A stretch of 28,261 bases of DNA. It comes from a virus. Both the position numbers and the translations under genes were made by a program. The stretch covers positions 1-28,261 of the IMG/VR virus record IMGVR_UViG_3300021061_000046; one strand, given 5' to 3'. The notes beneath the pieces were generated by a model. The model had not been told where the DNA came from and did not search any database. It saw only the letters and a program-made list of their open reading frames with translations. Positions 11,738-18,069 of the stretch are shown here, piece by piece. Position 1 is the stretch's first letter; each line of letters begins with the position of its first letter.

Positions 11738-11941
11738 ATGAAAACAATAAATATGAAGTTGAAACGAACAGTGACATGCAAAGTGGTTGGTGTGAACGGC
11801 GAAGTGAAAATCAAATTCCCGAAACAGACCTTGGGGCCGATAGCAATTCAATTCCACAAAGCAGACGGAACGAGTGTCATCACAAGACAGTGGGAATTAA
11901 TCTTAGACGGCGATACGCTCAAAGCAGAAAGGCTGGTGTAA
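11738..11941 (+). CDS. 67-aa small beta-rich protein
   Basis: GGAG sits 6 nt before ATG 11738. The product has alternating beta residues (TVTCKVVGVNGEVKIKFPKQ, then WELILDGDTLKAERLV) and a Lys-rich N-terminus; probably an OB- or SH3-like barrel. It lies 1 bp before the metalloprotease gene. A second Met at residue 6 is possible. Not recognised. Confidence 0.65.
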   Translation: MKTINMKLKRTVTCKVVGVNGEVKIKFPKQTLGPIAIQFHKADGTSVITRQWELILDGDTLKAERLV

Positions 11942-11942
11942 C

Positions 11943-12362
11943 ATGGCCTGGCTCAAAGTCTACGAATGGGAACGCGACACTTGGCCTGAGTTTCAAACCG
12001 TTCACGTTGAAAGAGAACGGCAGAAGATTCTCATTAAGAAGCTTTCTAAACATTTCAAGGTTGATGAGCCTTACCTTGCCTACTCTAAACAGCGTGGAGC
12101 AAATGCCATGTCTGGAAACGGAGGCGCGGCGGGTCGGTATGTTCCGAGTAAATACTTCCCAAAAATTAAACTTGGTAAAGTTACGACTCTTGGAACGCTC
12201 TGCCATGAGTTCGCTCACCATCTTAATTACCGAAGGTGTGAAGGCTTTGGACATGACAAGAAGTTCAAACGAGAACTTAAACGAGTTTACACATGGTCAA
12301 GGAGATACTTGCCTTGCCAAGTGACTTTAAATTCTGTCAGTGCGCCAAAGTATGTAAGCTAA
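11943..12362 (+). CDS. SprT-like zinc metalloprotease
   Basis: 139 aa. TLGTLCHEFAHHLNY carries the HExxH motif (His88, Glu89, His92), and GFGHDKKFKREL offers the third ligand His104, the arrangement of SprT/Spartan-type gluzincins. Such small domains are common in phages; relatives cleave proteins crosslinked to DNA, but the phage substrate is unknown. The N-terminal 40 residues are charged and the middle (GAAGRYVPSKYFPKIKLG) is basic. It overlaps the next gene by 70 bp in a different frame. Confidence 0.75.
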   Translation: MAWLKVYEWERDTWPEFQTVHVERERQKILIKKLSKHFKVDEPYLAYSKQRGANAMSGNGGAAGRYVPSKYFPKIKLGKVTTLGTLCHEFAHHLNYRRCEGFGHDKKFKRELKRVYTWSRRYLPCQVTLNSVSAPKYVS

Positions 12363-12757
12363 AAAGACCACTATCATTATCAGAGCTAACTATAAAACTA
12401 GAACATCGTCAGAGAGATTATTACTTTTTACTTTTAGGAAAGATTTGTCAGTTGTGCGGTGAAGTTGCAAATTGCATAGACCACTGTTTTTCGAGAATGA
12501 CTAGAGAATTATTTTGTGATGAAGACAATTTAACAATTCTTTGCAACGGTTGCCATCAACAAAAAACAAAACAGTGGAATTCCGTACACTTAAAAGTATT
12601 CGACCTTGTAAAACAAAAGTGCGGAGAAAAAAAGTTTAATAAAATGTGGAAAATCGCCAAAGCTAGACTTCCCTGGCCTAAGTGGAACCGCCAATATGTA
12701 CAAGAAATGTTAGACAAATATACCAGAAAGATAGAAAAACACTTGGAGAAACAATGA
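12293..12757 (+). CDS. NinG-like HNH/zinc nuclease
   Basis: 154 aa. The sequence ICQLCGEVANCIDHCFSRMT, then DEDNLTILCNGCHQQKT, shows Cys52/Cys55, Asp63-His64, Asn79, Cys84/Cys87 and His88, i.e. a beta-beta-alpha HNH core in a zinc frame. A basic tail (WKIAKARLPWPKWNRQYV) follows. The layout matches lambda NinG/Rap, a structure-specific recombination endonuclease. ATG 12293 overlaps the protease gene by 70 bp; TTG 12314 behind AAGGAG is an alternative start that would remove seven residues. The stop overlaps the next ATG. Confidence 0.7.
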   Translation: MVKEILALPSDFKFCQCAKVCKLKRPLSLSELTIKLEHRQRDYYFLLLGKICQLCGEVANCIDHCFSRMTRELFCDEDNLTILCNGCHQQKTKQWNSVHLKVFDLVKQKCGEKKFNKMWKIAKARLPWPKWNRQYVQEMLDKYTRKIEKHLEKQ

Positions 12758-13404
12758 CCGAATATCACGAGTTAACTGAAAAGATTTGGGGCAGATTTAA
12801 TTTAGACGTAGTAAATCAAATTGTAAAAGAGTACCTATCTGAGAAATCAGAAGAAATAAAAACTGGAATCAACATGATTGCGCCGAATCAAACTGTTGTG
12901 CCTGATGTTGAATCAATCCTCGGTCTACATAAAGGCACAGAAAGTAAGGAAGAAATACAACCGCATGAATGTATGTTTTCTAATGTAACTGGATTATGCG
13001 GAACGTGCAACAGACCGCACCCGTCTAGTCAACCTCAACCAGAACAGGGTAAGTGGTGTGAACATATTAAATGGCAACAATACGGTAAAAGTTCAAGTGG
13101 TTATCCTGGCGGATATTGGGGCTACATTGTCGGTTACCCGCAGAATATTTGTGACAATAAATCTGTTGGCTCTTGGAAACAATGCCCAATCTGCGGTACT
13201 CCACGTCCACAACAACAGAGCTTTCGGGATAGATTGGAAATCGCAATCGGTGATAACAATACTGTAAATGCGTGTAACGAAGTTCTTCAATTATTCAAAG
13301 AAGAAATCGAGAAAATTAAGTGTGCTTACGAAGAATCAGACAAAGATTGCGAATGTTCATATTGCTCAATAAAAAGACAACTTCTAATAAGTTTGAAAGA
13401 CTAA
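12754..13404 (+). CDS. 216-aa Cys-rich hypothetical protein
   Basis: The start at 12754 has TTGGAG 7 nt upstream and overlaps the nuclease stop; the longer frame from 12682 lies within the nuclease gene. Cys pairs recur: a C...C..C cluster near residues 73-85, CEH near 102, CPICGTP near 145 and CECSYCS near 203, with a Pro/Gln/Ser linker and aromatic-Gly stretch (GYPGGYWGYIVGYP). It probably binds two or more zinc ions. Not recognised; a late antiterminator of the zinc-binding Q type is conceivable from position alone. Confidence 0.65.
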   Translation: MTEYHELTEKIWGRFNLDVVNQIVKEYLSEKSEEIKTGINMIAPNQTVVPDVESILGLHKGTESKEEIQPHECMFSNVTGLCGTCNRPHPSSQPQPEQGKWCEHIKWQQYGKSSSGYPGGYWGYIVGYPQNICDNKSVGSWKQCPICGTPRPQQQSFRDRLEIAIGDNNTVNACNEVLQLFKEEIEKIKCAYEESDKDCECSYCSIKRQLLISLKD

Positions 13405-13407
13405 CCC

Positions 13408-13584
13408 ATGAAGAAACCCAAACATAAGACTAAGGCTAGGAAGTGGAAAGGTAAAATGATTCTAAATACCGAAACTGGCGATCTTCTTCGATTACCAGCA
13501 AACGTATTAGCAATTTTTCACATAAAAGGAATATACAAACATAATCACAAAGTAATAGACGTAATCATCCAAGAACTAAAGTAG
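13408..13584 (+). CDS. 58-aa basic protein
   Basis: ATG 13408 lies 3 bp after the preceding stop. MKKPKHKTKARKWKGKMILN is very basic; the rest is a hydrophobic beta/helix stretch (LLRLPANVLAIFHIKGIYK). Nucleic-acid binding is plausible from charge. It directly precedes the structured element at 13588, so it might bind or share that RNA. Not recognised. Confidence 0.6.
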   Translation: MKKPKHKTKARKWKGKMILNTETGDLLRLPANVLAIFHIKGIYKHNHKVIDVIIQELK

Positions 13585-13587
13585 ATA

Positions 13588-13834
13588 TGGGCGTGGTGTC
13601 TTACCTTGATTTGTGTCGGGAAAACTATCGGGACACTAAGCGAAAATTACCGAGCCTCGCCCAAAATAACAAAGCGGATGTGTCAAATTGAACCATTTTG
13701 TTAGAACCAACAAAATGGTCGGATGGCGCGAGAATGAATCAAAGGAAACTAGATTCTGAAAATGGGTTGCATAATGCAGGAGTTTCCACAGCTTATGTCC
13801 ATCATAATTATCTATTCCCTGCCCATCCGCTTTA
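13588..13834 (+). ncRNA. Candidate multibranched structured RNA
   Basis: No gene lies in 13585-13864, but pairing is dense. P1 is TGGGCG (13588-13593) with CGCCCA (13658-13663), enclosing GTGTC/GACAC (13613-13617, 13632-13636). P2 is AAAGCGGATG (13671-13680) with CATCCGCTTT (13824-13833), a perfect 10 bp. Inside P2 are P3, ACCATTTTGTT/AACAAAATGGT (13692-13702, 13709-13719), and a pseudoknot of GAATC/GATTC (13736-13740, 13752-13756) with GGAAACT/AGTTTCC (13744-13750, 13781-13787). P5 is GCAGG/CCTGC (13776-13780, 13818-13822). It could be a cis leader of the next gene or a separate RNA. Class not recognised. Confidence 0.55.
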
Positions 13835-13864
13835 ATTTAACCAAAGGATACATAGGAGGAAGTT

Positions 13865-14116
13865 ATGGGAAAGTATCGTAAGAAGCCAGTAGTGATTGAC
13901 GCGATGGAATGGCGCGGTTGGAACATCGCAGAGCTCAACGAGTTTTTTAAAGAATCACATCTTTTACCAACCGTTTTTGCAGATGGAAAGGCTAAAATTC
14001 CTGCGCTTGGAGGCATGGTGACGGCCGAAAAAGGTGATTGGATTATCAAAGGCGTTCGAGGTGAATTTTATCCCTGCAAACCAGATATTTTTGAACAAAC
14101 TTACGAGGCTGTATGA
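13865..14116 (+). CDS. Conserved phage protein (YRKKPVVI family)
   Basis: 83 aa. GKYRKKPVVIDAMEWRGWNI and DWIIKGVRGEFYPCKPDIFE are the two signature blocks of a very common phage/prophage family of unknown function, a small beta-rich fold whose C-terminus reads FYPCKPDIF..TYE. AGGAGGAA lies 5 nt before the ATG. It is the first gene after the structured RNA and overlaps the next by 4 bp. Confidence 0.85.
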   Translation: MGKYRKKPVVIDAMEWRGWNIAELNEFFKESHLLPTVFADGKAKIPALGGMVTAEKGDWIIKGVRGEFYPCKPDIFEQTYEAV

Positions 14117-14352
14117 AATATTTACTATTTCTCCTCCTTTCCCTACCGCTCTCAGGTGAGGTGTTTGGGGAGGAATTTCCCGAGGAAAGCACACTTTTTA
14201 TTGGTGCAAGTGATGAGGGTGGGTGGGTAGACATTGTGGAACCTGAAGACGTAACATATTCATTTTTAAAAGAAAACTATCCCGCATTTTCAATCGAAGA
14301 AACTGAAACAGAATATTTGATTACACTTCACCCGAAGATGGAGTCTAAATGA
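14113..14352 (+). CDS. 79-aa exported protein
   Basis: The N-terminus MKYLLFLLLSLPLSGEVFGE has a Lys then a Leu-rich core and a likely cleavage after VFG, a Sec signal peptide. The mature part is acidic (EEFPEESTLFIGASDEGGWV) without Cys. An exported early phage protein may alter the envelope, for example superinfection exclusion, or support lysis; nothing decides this. Overlaps both neighbours by 4 bp. Confidence 0.7.
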   Translation: MKYLLFLLLSLPLSGEVFGEEFPEESTLFIGASDEGGWVDIVEPEDVTYSFLKENYPAFSIEETETEYLITLHPKMESK

Positions 14353-14552
14353 GTAAAGGTCAATTAATGGCACTTCTAACTTTGGAGTGTGTCAGACCAA
14401 AATATATTTATACAGATACAGTTTGCGCCGCACCATTACCACTTATTTGGAATATGACTTATGATTTTTATCCAATTATTCAAGGACAAAAAATATTTGA
14501 GTTTAACTTATCAACATTAAATTACAGACCAATATTTCATGACCAAAATTGA
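14349..14552 (+). CDS. 67-aa hypothetical protein
   Basis: ATGA overlap with the exported-protein gene. Rich in aromatic residues (YIYTDTVC, LIWNMTYDFYPII), beta-like, no signal peptide. Unknown family. The next gene starts 13 bp later. Confidence 0.55.
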   Translation: MSKGQLMALLTLECVRPKYIYTDTVCAAPLPLIWNMTYDFYPIIQGQKIFEFNLSTLNYRPIFHDQN

Positions 14553-14564
14553 AAGGAATAAGTG

Positions 14565-14675
14565 ATGGAGCTTTGTCTGAAAATTTTATTAAGTTTATTT
14601 TTAATTTTAGGAGTGGCGTTAGCAATTTTTATTTCCATATTTGTTATGCGCCAAATTTGGGAAATAACCTTATGA
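14565..14675 (+). CDS. 36-aa single-span membrane peptide
   Basis: AAAGGA lies 8 nt before ATG 14565. MELCLKILLSLFLILGVALA continues hydrophobic to FVMRQIW, one transmembrane helix with a basic C-terminal end. The stop overlaps the next ATG. It is out of frame with, and overlaps, a longer frame from 14549 that begins inside this peptide's leader. Confidence 0.6.
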   Translation: MELCLKILLSLFLILGVALAIFISIFVMRQIWEITL

Positions 14676-14947
14676 CCCAACCTGCCCCAAAGTCACTTAG
14701 TGAGGAAATAGAAGACATAATGATATTTTTTAAAATCAATTGGCGTTCTGACGGCCAATCTTATTTAAAAGAATCAACCCAAGCCATCCTTCAAGCAATA
14801 GAGAAAAGGATTCCGAAGGAAAAGAATTATATCGAAGAACCATCTTTTAGCATTAAACCGTTTGATAATTCAGAAAACAGAAGATTATATGCCATGTATA
14901 ACCTCGCCATCCAAGACCTAAAACAATCCTTCGGGATAAAGGAATAG
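14672..14947 (+). CDS. 91-aa hypothetical protein
   Basis: Start at 14672 chosen because ATGA couples it to the membrane peptide and the upstream extension from 14549 is that peptide's shadow. Begins MTQPAPKSLSEEIEDIMIFF; helical, acidic and Lys-rich. The pattern SLSEEIEDI...F..Y.......AILQAIEKR recurs in small phage proteins of unknown function. Ends close to the next ATG. Confidence 0.65.
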   Translation: MTQPAPKSLSEEIEDIMIFFKINWRSDGQSYLKESTQAILQAIEKRIPKEKNYIEEPSFSIKPFDNSENRRLYAMYNLAIQDLKQSFGIKE

Positions 14948-14948
14948 T

Positions 14949-15116
14949 ATGAGTCAGCAAAAAGCTGAAAGAACTTATCAATGTCCTAATTGCGGAGAAT
15001 GGTATTCAAGTCCATGCCACCATAGTTCAACAAGAAAAGCCCCTTTTGGTAGCGTGACTCTTTACTGTGTTTGTGAAAATTGCGCTAGGAATAATAGACA
15101 GAGGGACTCCCAATGA
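14949..15116 (+). CDS. 55-aa zinc-ribbon protein
   Basis: Starts 1 bp after the previous stop, behind GGAATAGT. CPNCGEWYSSPCHH and CVCENCARNN give two Cys pairs plus extra Cys/His, a zinc ribbon. Basic tail. The ATGA overlaps the next gene. Likely protein- or nucleic-acid-binding; function unknown. Confidence 0.6.
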   Translation: MSQQKAERTYQCPNCGEWYSSPCHHSSTRKAPFGSVTLYCVCENCARNNRQRDSQ

Positions 15117-15388
15117 CAGACCTAAAAAAAGAAGCTGAGTTACTCCATGCCTGGCTTGACCAATGGGATGTTGAAAACTATCCAGAAAAGAAAAAAGAGT
15201 GTGTTAAGCGTATCCACCAAGCACTTATAAAGGTGCGTAATGAGGCGATTCTTGAATGTGCTGAGATTGCTGAGGATGTTTATAACTTGCCAACAGGGAA
15301 AATAATTAAAACAACCGAATGTCCAACAAATATTGGGTTTTTTATCTCAGAAGCCATCAAATCCACCACCCAACCAGAAGCGGAGTGA
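15113..15388 (+). CDS. 91-aa hypothetical helical protein
   Basis: Helical with HAWLDQWDVENYPEKKKECV and VRNEAILECAEIAED; the AI.ECAEIAE segment is a motif I recall from short phage proteins. One Cys later (TTECPTN). ATGA-coupled to the zinc-ribbon gene. Unknown function. Confidence 0.65.
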   Translation: MTDLKKEAELLHAWLDQWDVENYPEKKKECVKRIHQALIKVRNEAILECAEIAEDVYNLPTGKIIKTTECPTNIGFFISEAIKSTTQPEAE

Positions 15389-15393
15389 AGAAG

Positions 15394-15726
15394 ATGAAGC
15401 ATGAAATTTTATGGACAAATGATTGTGGCGGTAAAAAGAACTATGATGGCCCGCTTGTTTCAGTATCGAGTCGTTTCTGGCCTCAAGGCGGCGGGTTTTT
15501 AATTTTTAATAATGGCCAGTTTGAAGATAATGAAACACGTCCACACATAAAGCCATCCGCTAACTCAACAATTTATATTGGTGAAAAAGAAGTTGTTTCG
15601 ATGGATTTTGAGGCAGAAACAGAGAAAGAAGTTATGGATTCTGTTGAATCATGGGTTCAAGAGCAATTTGAAAAAATCGTTTCTACTCTGTCTAAAGTAT
15701 TTGAAATTTCAAACCAGGAGAACTAA
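15394..15726 (+). CDS. 110-aa hypothetical protein
   Basis: Start at ATG 15394 behind GCGGAG; an in-frame ATG at 15319 would overlap the previous gene. Strand-rich first half (GPLVSVSSRFWPQGGGFLIF, TIYIGEKEVVSMDF), helical acidic tail ending FEISNQEN. Perhaps a small immunoglobulin-like or jelly-roll domain; not recognised. Confidence 0.65.
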   Translation: MKHEILWTNDCGGKKNYDGPLVSVSSRFWPQGGGFLIFNNGQFEDNETRPHIKPSANSTIYIGEKEVVSMDFEAETEKEVMDSVESWVQEQFEKIVSTLSKVFEISNQEN

Positions 15727-15746
15727 CTCATGGAAGGAGTGGGTAA

Positions 15747-16061
15747 ATGAAGCTTGAATTTTTGAATTTTGTTTTTAATCAAGGTGACAATGTAACCGTA
15801 AGACTTGGCTTGAAATGGTTCAGAAATGTAAAGCCTGATGATTACATAATGGCTGGCCCAAGTGACGAAGACCATGATTTTGAAGTTAGAATTTTGGCTG
15901 TTATGGCCTGCCCCTTAGAGTTAATTCCCGAATCATGGCTTGCGTTAGAGCATGACCCAAAGTGTAGAAATTTAGACGGACTTATTGAGTGCTTGAAAGA
16001 AACTTACAGTGACCCGTCTATCAACAGACAAACAGTTATAACGGCTTTAATGTTTCGTTGA
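15747..16061 (+). CDS. Conserved phage protein with a host-nuclease-inhibitor-like layout
   Basis: 104 aa, preceded by GGAGTGGGTAA. The pattern VTVRLGLKWFRNVKPDDYIM, EVRILAVMACPLELIPESWL and a terminal helix (QTVITALMFR) recurs in phage small proteins: a small beta-barrel start with V.VR.G.KW....D, then a helical end. Function in other phages is not known to me. Follows an early block and precedes the coiled-coil gene. Confidence 0.6.
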   Translation: MKLEFLNFVFNQGDNVTVRLGLKWFRNVKPDDYIMAGPSDEDHDFEVRILAVMACPLELIPESWLALEHDPKCRNLDGLIECLKETYSDPSINRQTVITALMFR

Positions 16062-16076
16062 ACCAAAGGAATAGTC

Positions 16077-16343
16077 ATGGAAGATAAGATAGCGGAGATT
16101 AGGCACTTACTAAAAGTCGCAGATGATGAAAACAAAAGGCTTGAATCAGAACTCACCCGCCAAAATGAATTGATTGAGTCAATGGCAGAGGCGTTAAGTA
16201 ATTTAATATTTACAGCAAGTAAACTTTGGGATGATACAGAAAAACCAATTATGTCAGGCGGCGCAATAACTGTAACTCATCCAATAATTGAACAAGCTCG
16301 GGAAGCACTCAAGAAGTATCAAGAGTATAAAAGGCCGACATAA
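16077..16343 (+). CDS. 88-aa coiled-coil protein, last large early gene
   Basis: GGAATAG precedes the ATG. Residues 1-45 form a coiled coil (EIRHLLKVADDENKRLESEL with hydrophobic heptad positions); the C-terminal half is mixed (THPIIEQAREALKKYQ). Its stop codon lies in the 5' arm of the hairpin at 16335-16394. Not recognised. Confidence 0.65.
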   Translation: MEDKIAEIRHLLKVADDENKRLESELTRQNELIESMAEALSNLIFTASKLWDDTEKPIMSGGAITVTHPIIEQAREALKKYQEYKRPT

Positions 16344-16394
16344 ACAAACTCTGTCTGGGTTGGGCGGGTAGGTAGGCTACCTGCCCTATGTCGG
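16335..16394. terminator. Nested hairpin at the early/late convergence
   Basis: Outer arms CCGACATA (16335-16342) and TATGTCGG (16387-16394), plus inner arms GGGCGGGTAG (16362-16371) and CTACCTGCCC (16377-16386), give 18 bp with one 19-nt bulge on the 5' side. Forward, it is followed by TTTAAATT; on the reverse strand by CCTTTTATAC. It lies where early and late transcription converge, so a bidirectional terminator is likely, with only moderate U-tracts. Confidence 0.55.
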
Positions 16395-16402
16395 TTTAAA
16401 TT

Positions 16403-16501
16403 ATGAAAATATTAGATAGATTAAGTTGGTGGTTCTATAAAACATTTATTCTTCCAAAGGAAGTAAAACTATGTCAATCAAAGGAAGCAGAAACAGAGTA
16501 A
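16403..16501 (+). CDS. Possible 32-aa basic peptide
   Basis: ATG 16403 to TAA 16499; MKILDRLSWWFYKTFILPKE is amphipathic with an aromatic patch. No clear Shine-Dalgarno, and it lies downstream of the hairpin at 16335-16394. It overlaps the next small frame by 31 bp. Confidence 0.35.
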   Translation: MKILDRLSWWFYKTFILPKEVKLCQSKEAETE

Positions 16502-16647
16502 GCGATTTTAAATCTTTTGAGAAGAACTATGATGAGATTTTTCGGAAATCTTCTCGCCGCGAAACCAAGCCCCGCAAGCCTGACACTGAAGAGACTGATA
16601 CCGAGAATACCTTAAAACCCGAAAACCCCTCTTCTGAACATTCCTAG
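16471..16647 (+). CDS. Possible 58-aa protein antisense to the exonuclease 3' end
   Basis: ATG 16471 has AAAGGAAG 7 nt upstream. The product MSIKGSRNRVSDFKSFEKNY continues basic, then acidic. It overlaps the 3' end of the exonuclease gene on the other strand for 140 bp. That exonuclease region encodes a clear zinc ribbon, so this frame is either a small gene using a constrained antisense strand or chance. Confidence 0.3.
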   Translation: MSIKGSRNRVSDFKSFEKNYDEIFRKSSRRETKPRKPDTEETDTENTLKPENPSSEHS

Positions 16648-17233
16648 AATTGCAGTTAGGACACTCTCCGCTTTCACTAAAGTTTGGGTGATTCTTAATC
16701 CACCCCCTAAGTCTAAGATAGACCCTATATAATAAATCCACATCTTTTTTATTATACTTCTTCATTTCTTCCCAGTCTTTTTTCTTCCCCGCCATACAGC
16801 CTTCCCACATAGCAAAGCCTCGGTGTTTAATCTTCTCACCTTCTCCTAGGTCTATACCTAGATTTTCAAGTGAATTAGAATCAAATGCGGCGATTCTCTT
16901 AGCTTCTTTTTTAGTGTCTATTGTTTTATACGGACTTGGCGGATGGAATTTATAGACAATGAAACGGGCATTTATTTTTTTAATATCAAAAGAATCTCCG
17001 TTATGAGCAATAACAATATCTGCTTCATCTAGGAGTTTGTGGAGTTTTTTAAGAAGGTCATATTCGGATTGATTATCACAGGCAATGACTTGAGTTTTAC
17101 CGCCAAGCCATTGATAGGCTACTGAAAGAATGGTGAATGGTCTAATCTTTTTAATAACATCGGTTTCCCACATATTCCAGGTATAGCCGATGATAGGACT
17201 TGTCTCTAAGTCCGCTAACAGTATTTTTGCCGT
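16508..17233 (-). CDS. DEDD 3'-5' exonuclease (RNase H-like) with zinc ribbon, ACG start
   Basis: Numbering from ACG 17233: motif I ILLADLETSP (Asp8, Glu10), motif II HNGDSFD (77-83), motif III YNKKDVDLL (160-168, Asp164), then a C-terminal ribbon CPNC (191-194) and CQAC (217-220). This is the phage/bacterial RNase_H_2-type exonuclease. The family normally starts just before the KILL..D.ET block. No ATG, GTG or TTG exists between the upstream TAA (17249-17251) and motif I; the first ATG (17171-17173) would delete Asp8 and Glu10. An ACG lies 6 nt after AGGAG exactly where Met is expected. It is the last gene of the leftward unit. Confidence 0.8.
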   Translation of the reverse strand, partial: TAKILLADLETSPIIGYTWNMWETDVIKKIRPFTILSVAYQWLGGKTQVIACDNQSEYDLLKKLHKLLDEADIVIAHNGDSFDIKKINARFIVYKFHPPSPYKTIDTKKEAKRIAAFDSNSLENLGIDLGEGEKIKHRGFAMWEGCMAGKKKDWEEMKKYNKKDVDLLYRVYLRLRGWIKNHPNFSESGECPNCNSRNVQKRGFRVLRYSRYQSLQCQACGAWFRGEKISEKSHHSSSQKI

Positions 17234-17248
17234 ATAAGGCTCCTGCTG

Positions 17249-17554
17249 TTAGAAAAATGCCAAGTGAACTCCAAGGGCTACAAAAGCTGAAATCATCAAT
17301 AAAAGGGCTGTATAAGCCCAGAAAGGTTCAGCCTTAGCCCATCTCTTCCACATATTTGATATGGTTGTCTTTTCTTTGGAATAAAGAACGCCCCATATTT
17401 CATAACCTATTACTAATGTTGTTACAGCCGAAAGAAATGTAAACCAAACCATCTGCCCTCTAAACCAAAGAATAGTCATAGATAAAGCGTCACAGATGAT
17501 GAGTACCCAGAGAGAAATCTGTCTGATTTGTTTTCCGAGTTCGTTGTTTAACAT
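17249..17554 (-). CDS. 101-aa three-span membrane protein (lysis region)
   Basis: Three hydrophobic segments: LWVLIICDALSMTILWF (14-30), MVWFTFLSAVTTLVIGYEIW (35-54) and PFWAYTALLLMISAFVALGV (77-96), with a basic loop between the second and third. The size fits class I holins with three helices; a general membrane protein is also possible. It starts in a TAATG overlap with the lipoprotein gene, and the exonuclease frame follows 15 bp after its stop. Confidence 0.65.
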   Translation of the reverse strand: MLNNELGKQIRQISLWVLIICDALSMTILWFRGQMVWFTFLSAVTTLVIGYEIWGVLYSKEKTTISNMWKRWAKAEPFWAYTALLLMISAFVALGVHLAFF

Positions 17555-17733
17555 TATTTACCGAGCCTTACTTTCATGATTTCTTCCATATATTTTTCTG
17601 TAACACAAGTCCACTCACCTTCTTGGCGAATGTCTTTTTCTGTTTGCGGATAAAGATAAACTTTTTTGGCACAACCATTAAAGGCGGTTAATGCGGCTAA
17701 ACATAAGGTTAATATCACTAATCGACTTAGCAT
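17554..17733 (-). CDS. 59-aa lipoprotein, o-spanin-like
   Basis: A perfect AAAGGAGG lies 6 nt before ATG 17733. MLSRLVILTLCLAALTAFNG-C is a lipoprotein signal with Cys21; the lipobox FNGC is atypical at -3 and -2. The mature part is short and polar. Its 5' end is nested out of frame in the 62-aa membrane gene, the arrangement of Rz/Rz1-type spanins that fuse inner and outer membrane during lysis of Gram-negative hosts. The short length and lack of a Pro-rich stretch leave doubt. Confidence 0.65.
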   Translation of the reverse strand: MLSRLVILTLCLAALTAFNGCAKKVYLYPQTEKDIRQEGEWTCVTEKYMEEIMKVRLGK

Positions 17734-17866
17734 TTGGAACCTCCTTTAATAATTCATTTGTTTTTTCTTTTTGTTCATCGGTAAAATTGAAATACCTTGT
17801 TGCGAAAAGCAGTATGAGCTGTAGAACCAATCCAATGATTGCGATAACGCTCATGTTTATAACCAA
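17678..17866 (-). CDS. 62-aa single-span membrane protein, possible i-spanin
   Basis: N-terminal transmembrane helix (MSVIAIIGLVLQLILLFATR, residues 5-24) followed by a polar, Lys/Glu-rich helix (FTDEQKEKTNELLKEVPNAK). This is the topology of inner-membrane spanin subunits, though the periplasmic part is shorter than in Rz. The lipoprotein gene begins inside its 3' third. The start could be Met1 or Met5. Confidence 0.55.
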   Translation of the reverse strand: MVINMSVIAIIGLVLQLILLFATRYFNFTDEQKEKTNELLKEVPNAKSISDINLMFSRINRL

Positions 17867-18069
17867 AAAAAGAATTTAGGGAATTTGTGTTTGAGAAGAT
17901 TTGTGAGTCCGGAAATCACACCAAAAGCTCCGGCAACCAAAGCTCCCTGCTGTTCCGGTGAAAGCTCAAATCCGGCTATGTGCTTTGCTATAAATGCAGA
18001 AGCAACAGAAACCCCACCAGCAATCACACCCCTTAAAACTTTGTCTAGCGTCTTTTTAATATCAAACAT
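17857..18069 (-). CDS. 70-aa holin candidate
   Basis: Begins MFDIKKTLDKVLRGVIAGGV. Two hydrophobic segments, GVIAGGVSVASAFIAKHIAG and ALVAGAFGVISGLTNLL, are joined by FELSPEQQG; the ends are basic (LKHKFPKFFFWL). Two-span size and small-residue-rich helices fit class II holins that permeabilise the inner membrane at lysis. AAGGAGAAG precedes the start. It overlaps the zinc-finger peptide gene upstream and the spanin-like gene downstream. Confidence 0.6.
   Translation of the reverse strand: MFDIKKTLDKVLRGVIAGGVSVASAFIAKHIAGFELSPEQQGALVAGAFGVISGLTNLLKHKFPKFFFWL

Noticed and set aside
11554-12324. A 256-codon plus-strand frame
   Set aside because: It overlaps three well-supported genes in another frame (67-aa protein, SprT-like protease with HExxH, and the NinG-like start). 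Its composition is Arg/Ser/Asn-rich and its start lies inside the 86-aa gene, so it is a shadow.
13589-13662. A tRNA-like 74-nt stretch closed by GGGCG/CGCCC
   Set aside because: There is a mismatch in the would-be acceptor stem, no T-arm GTTC sequence and no 7-base anticodon loop; it is better seen as part of the larger structured element.
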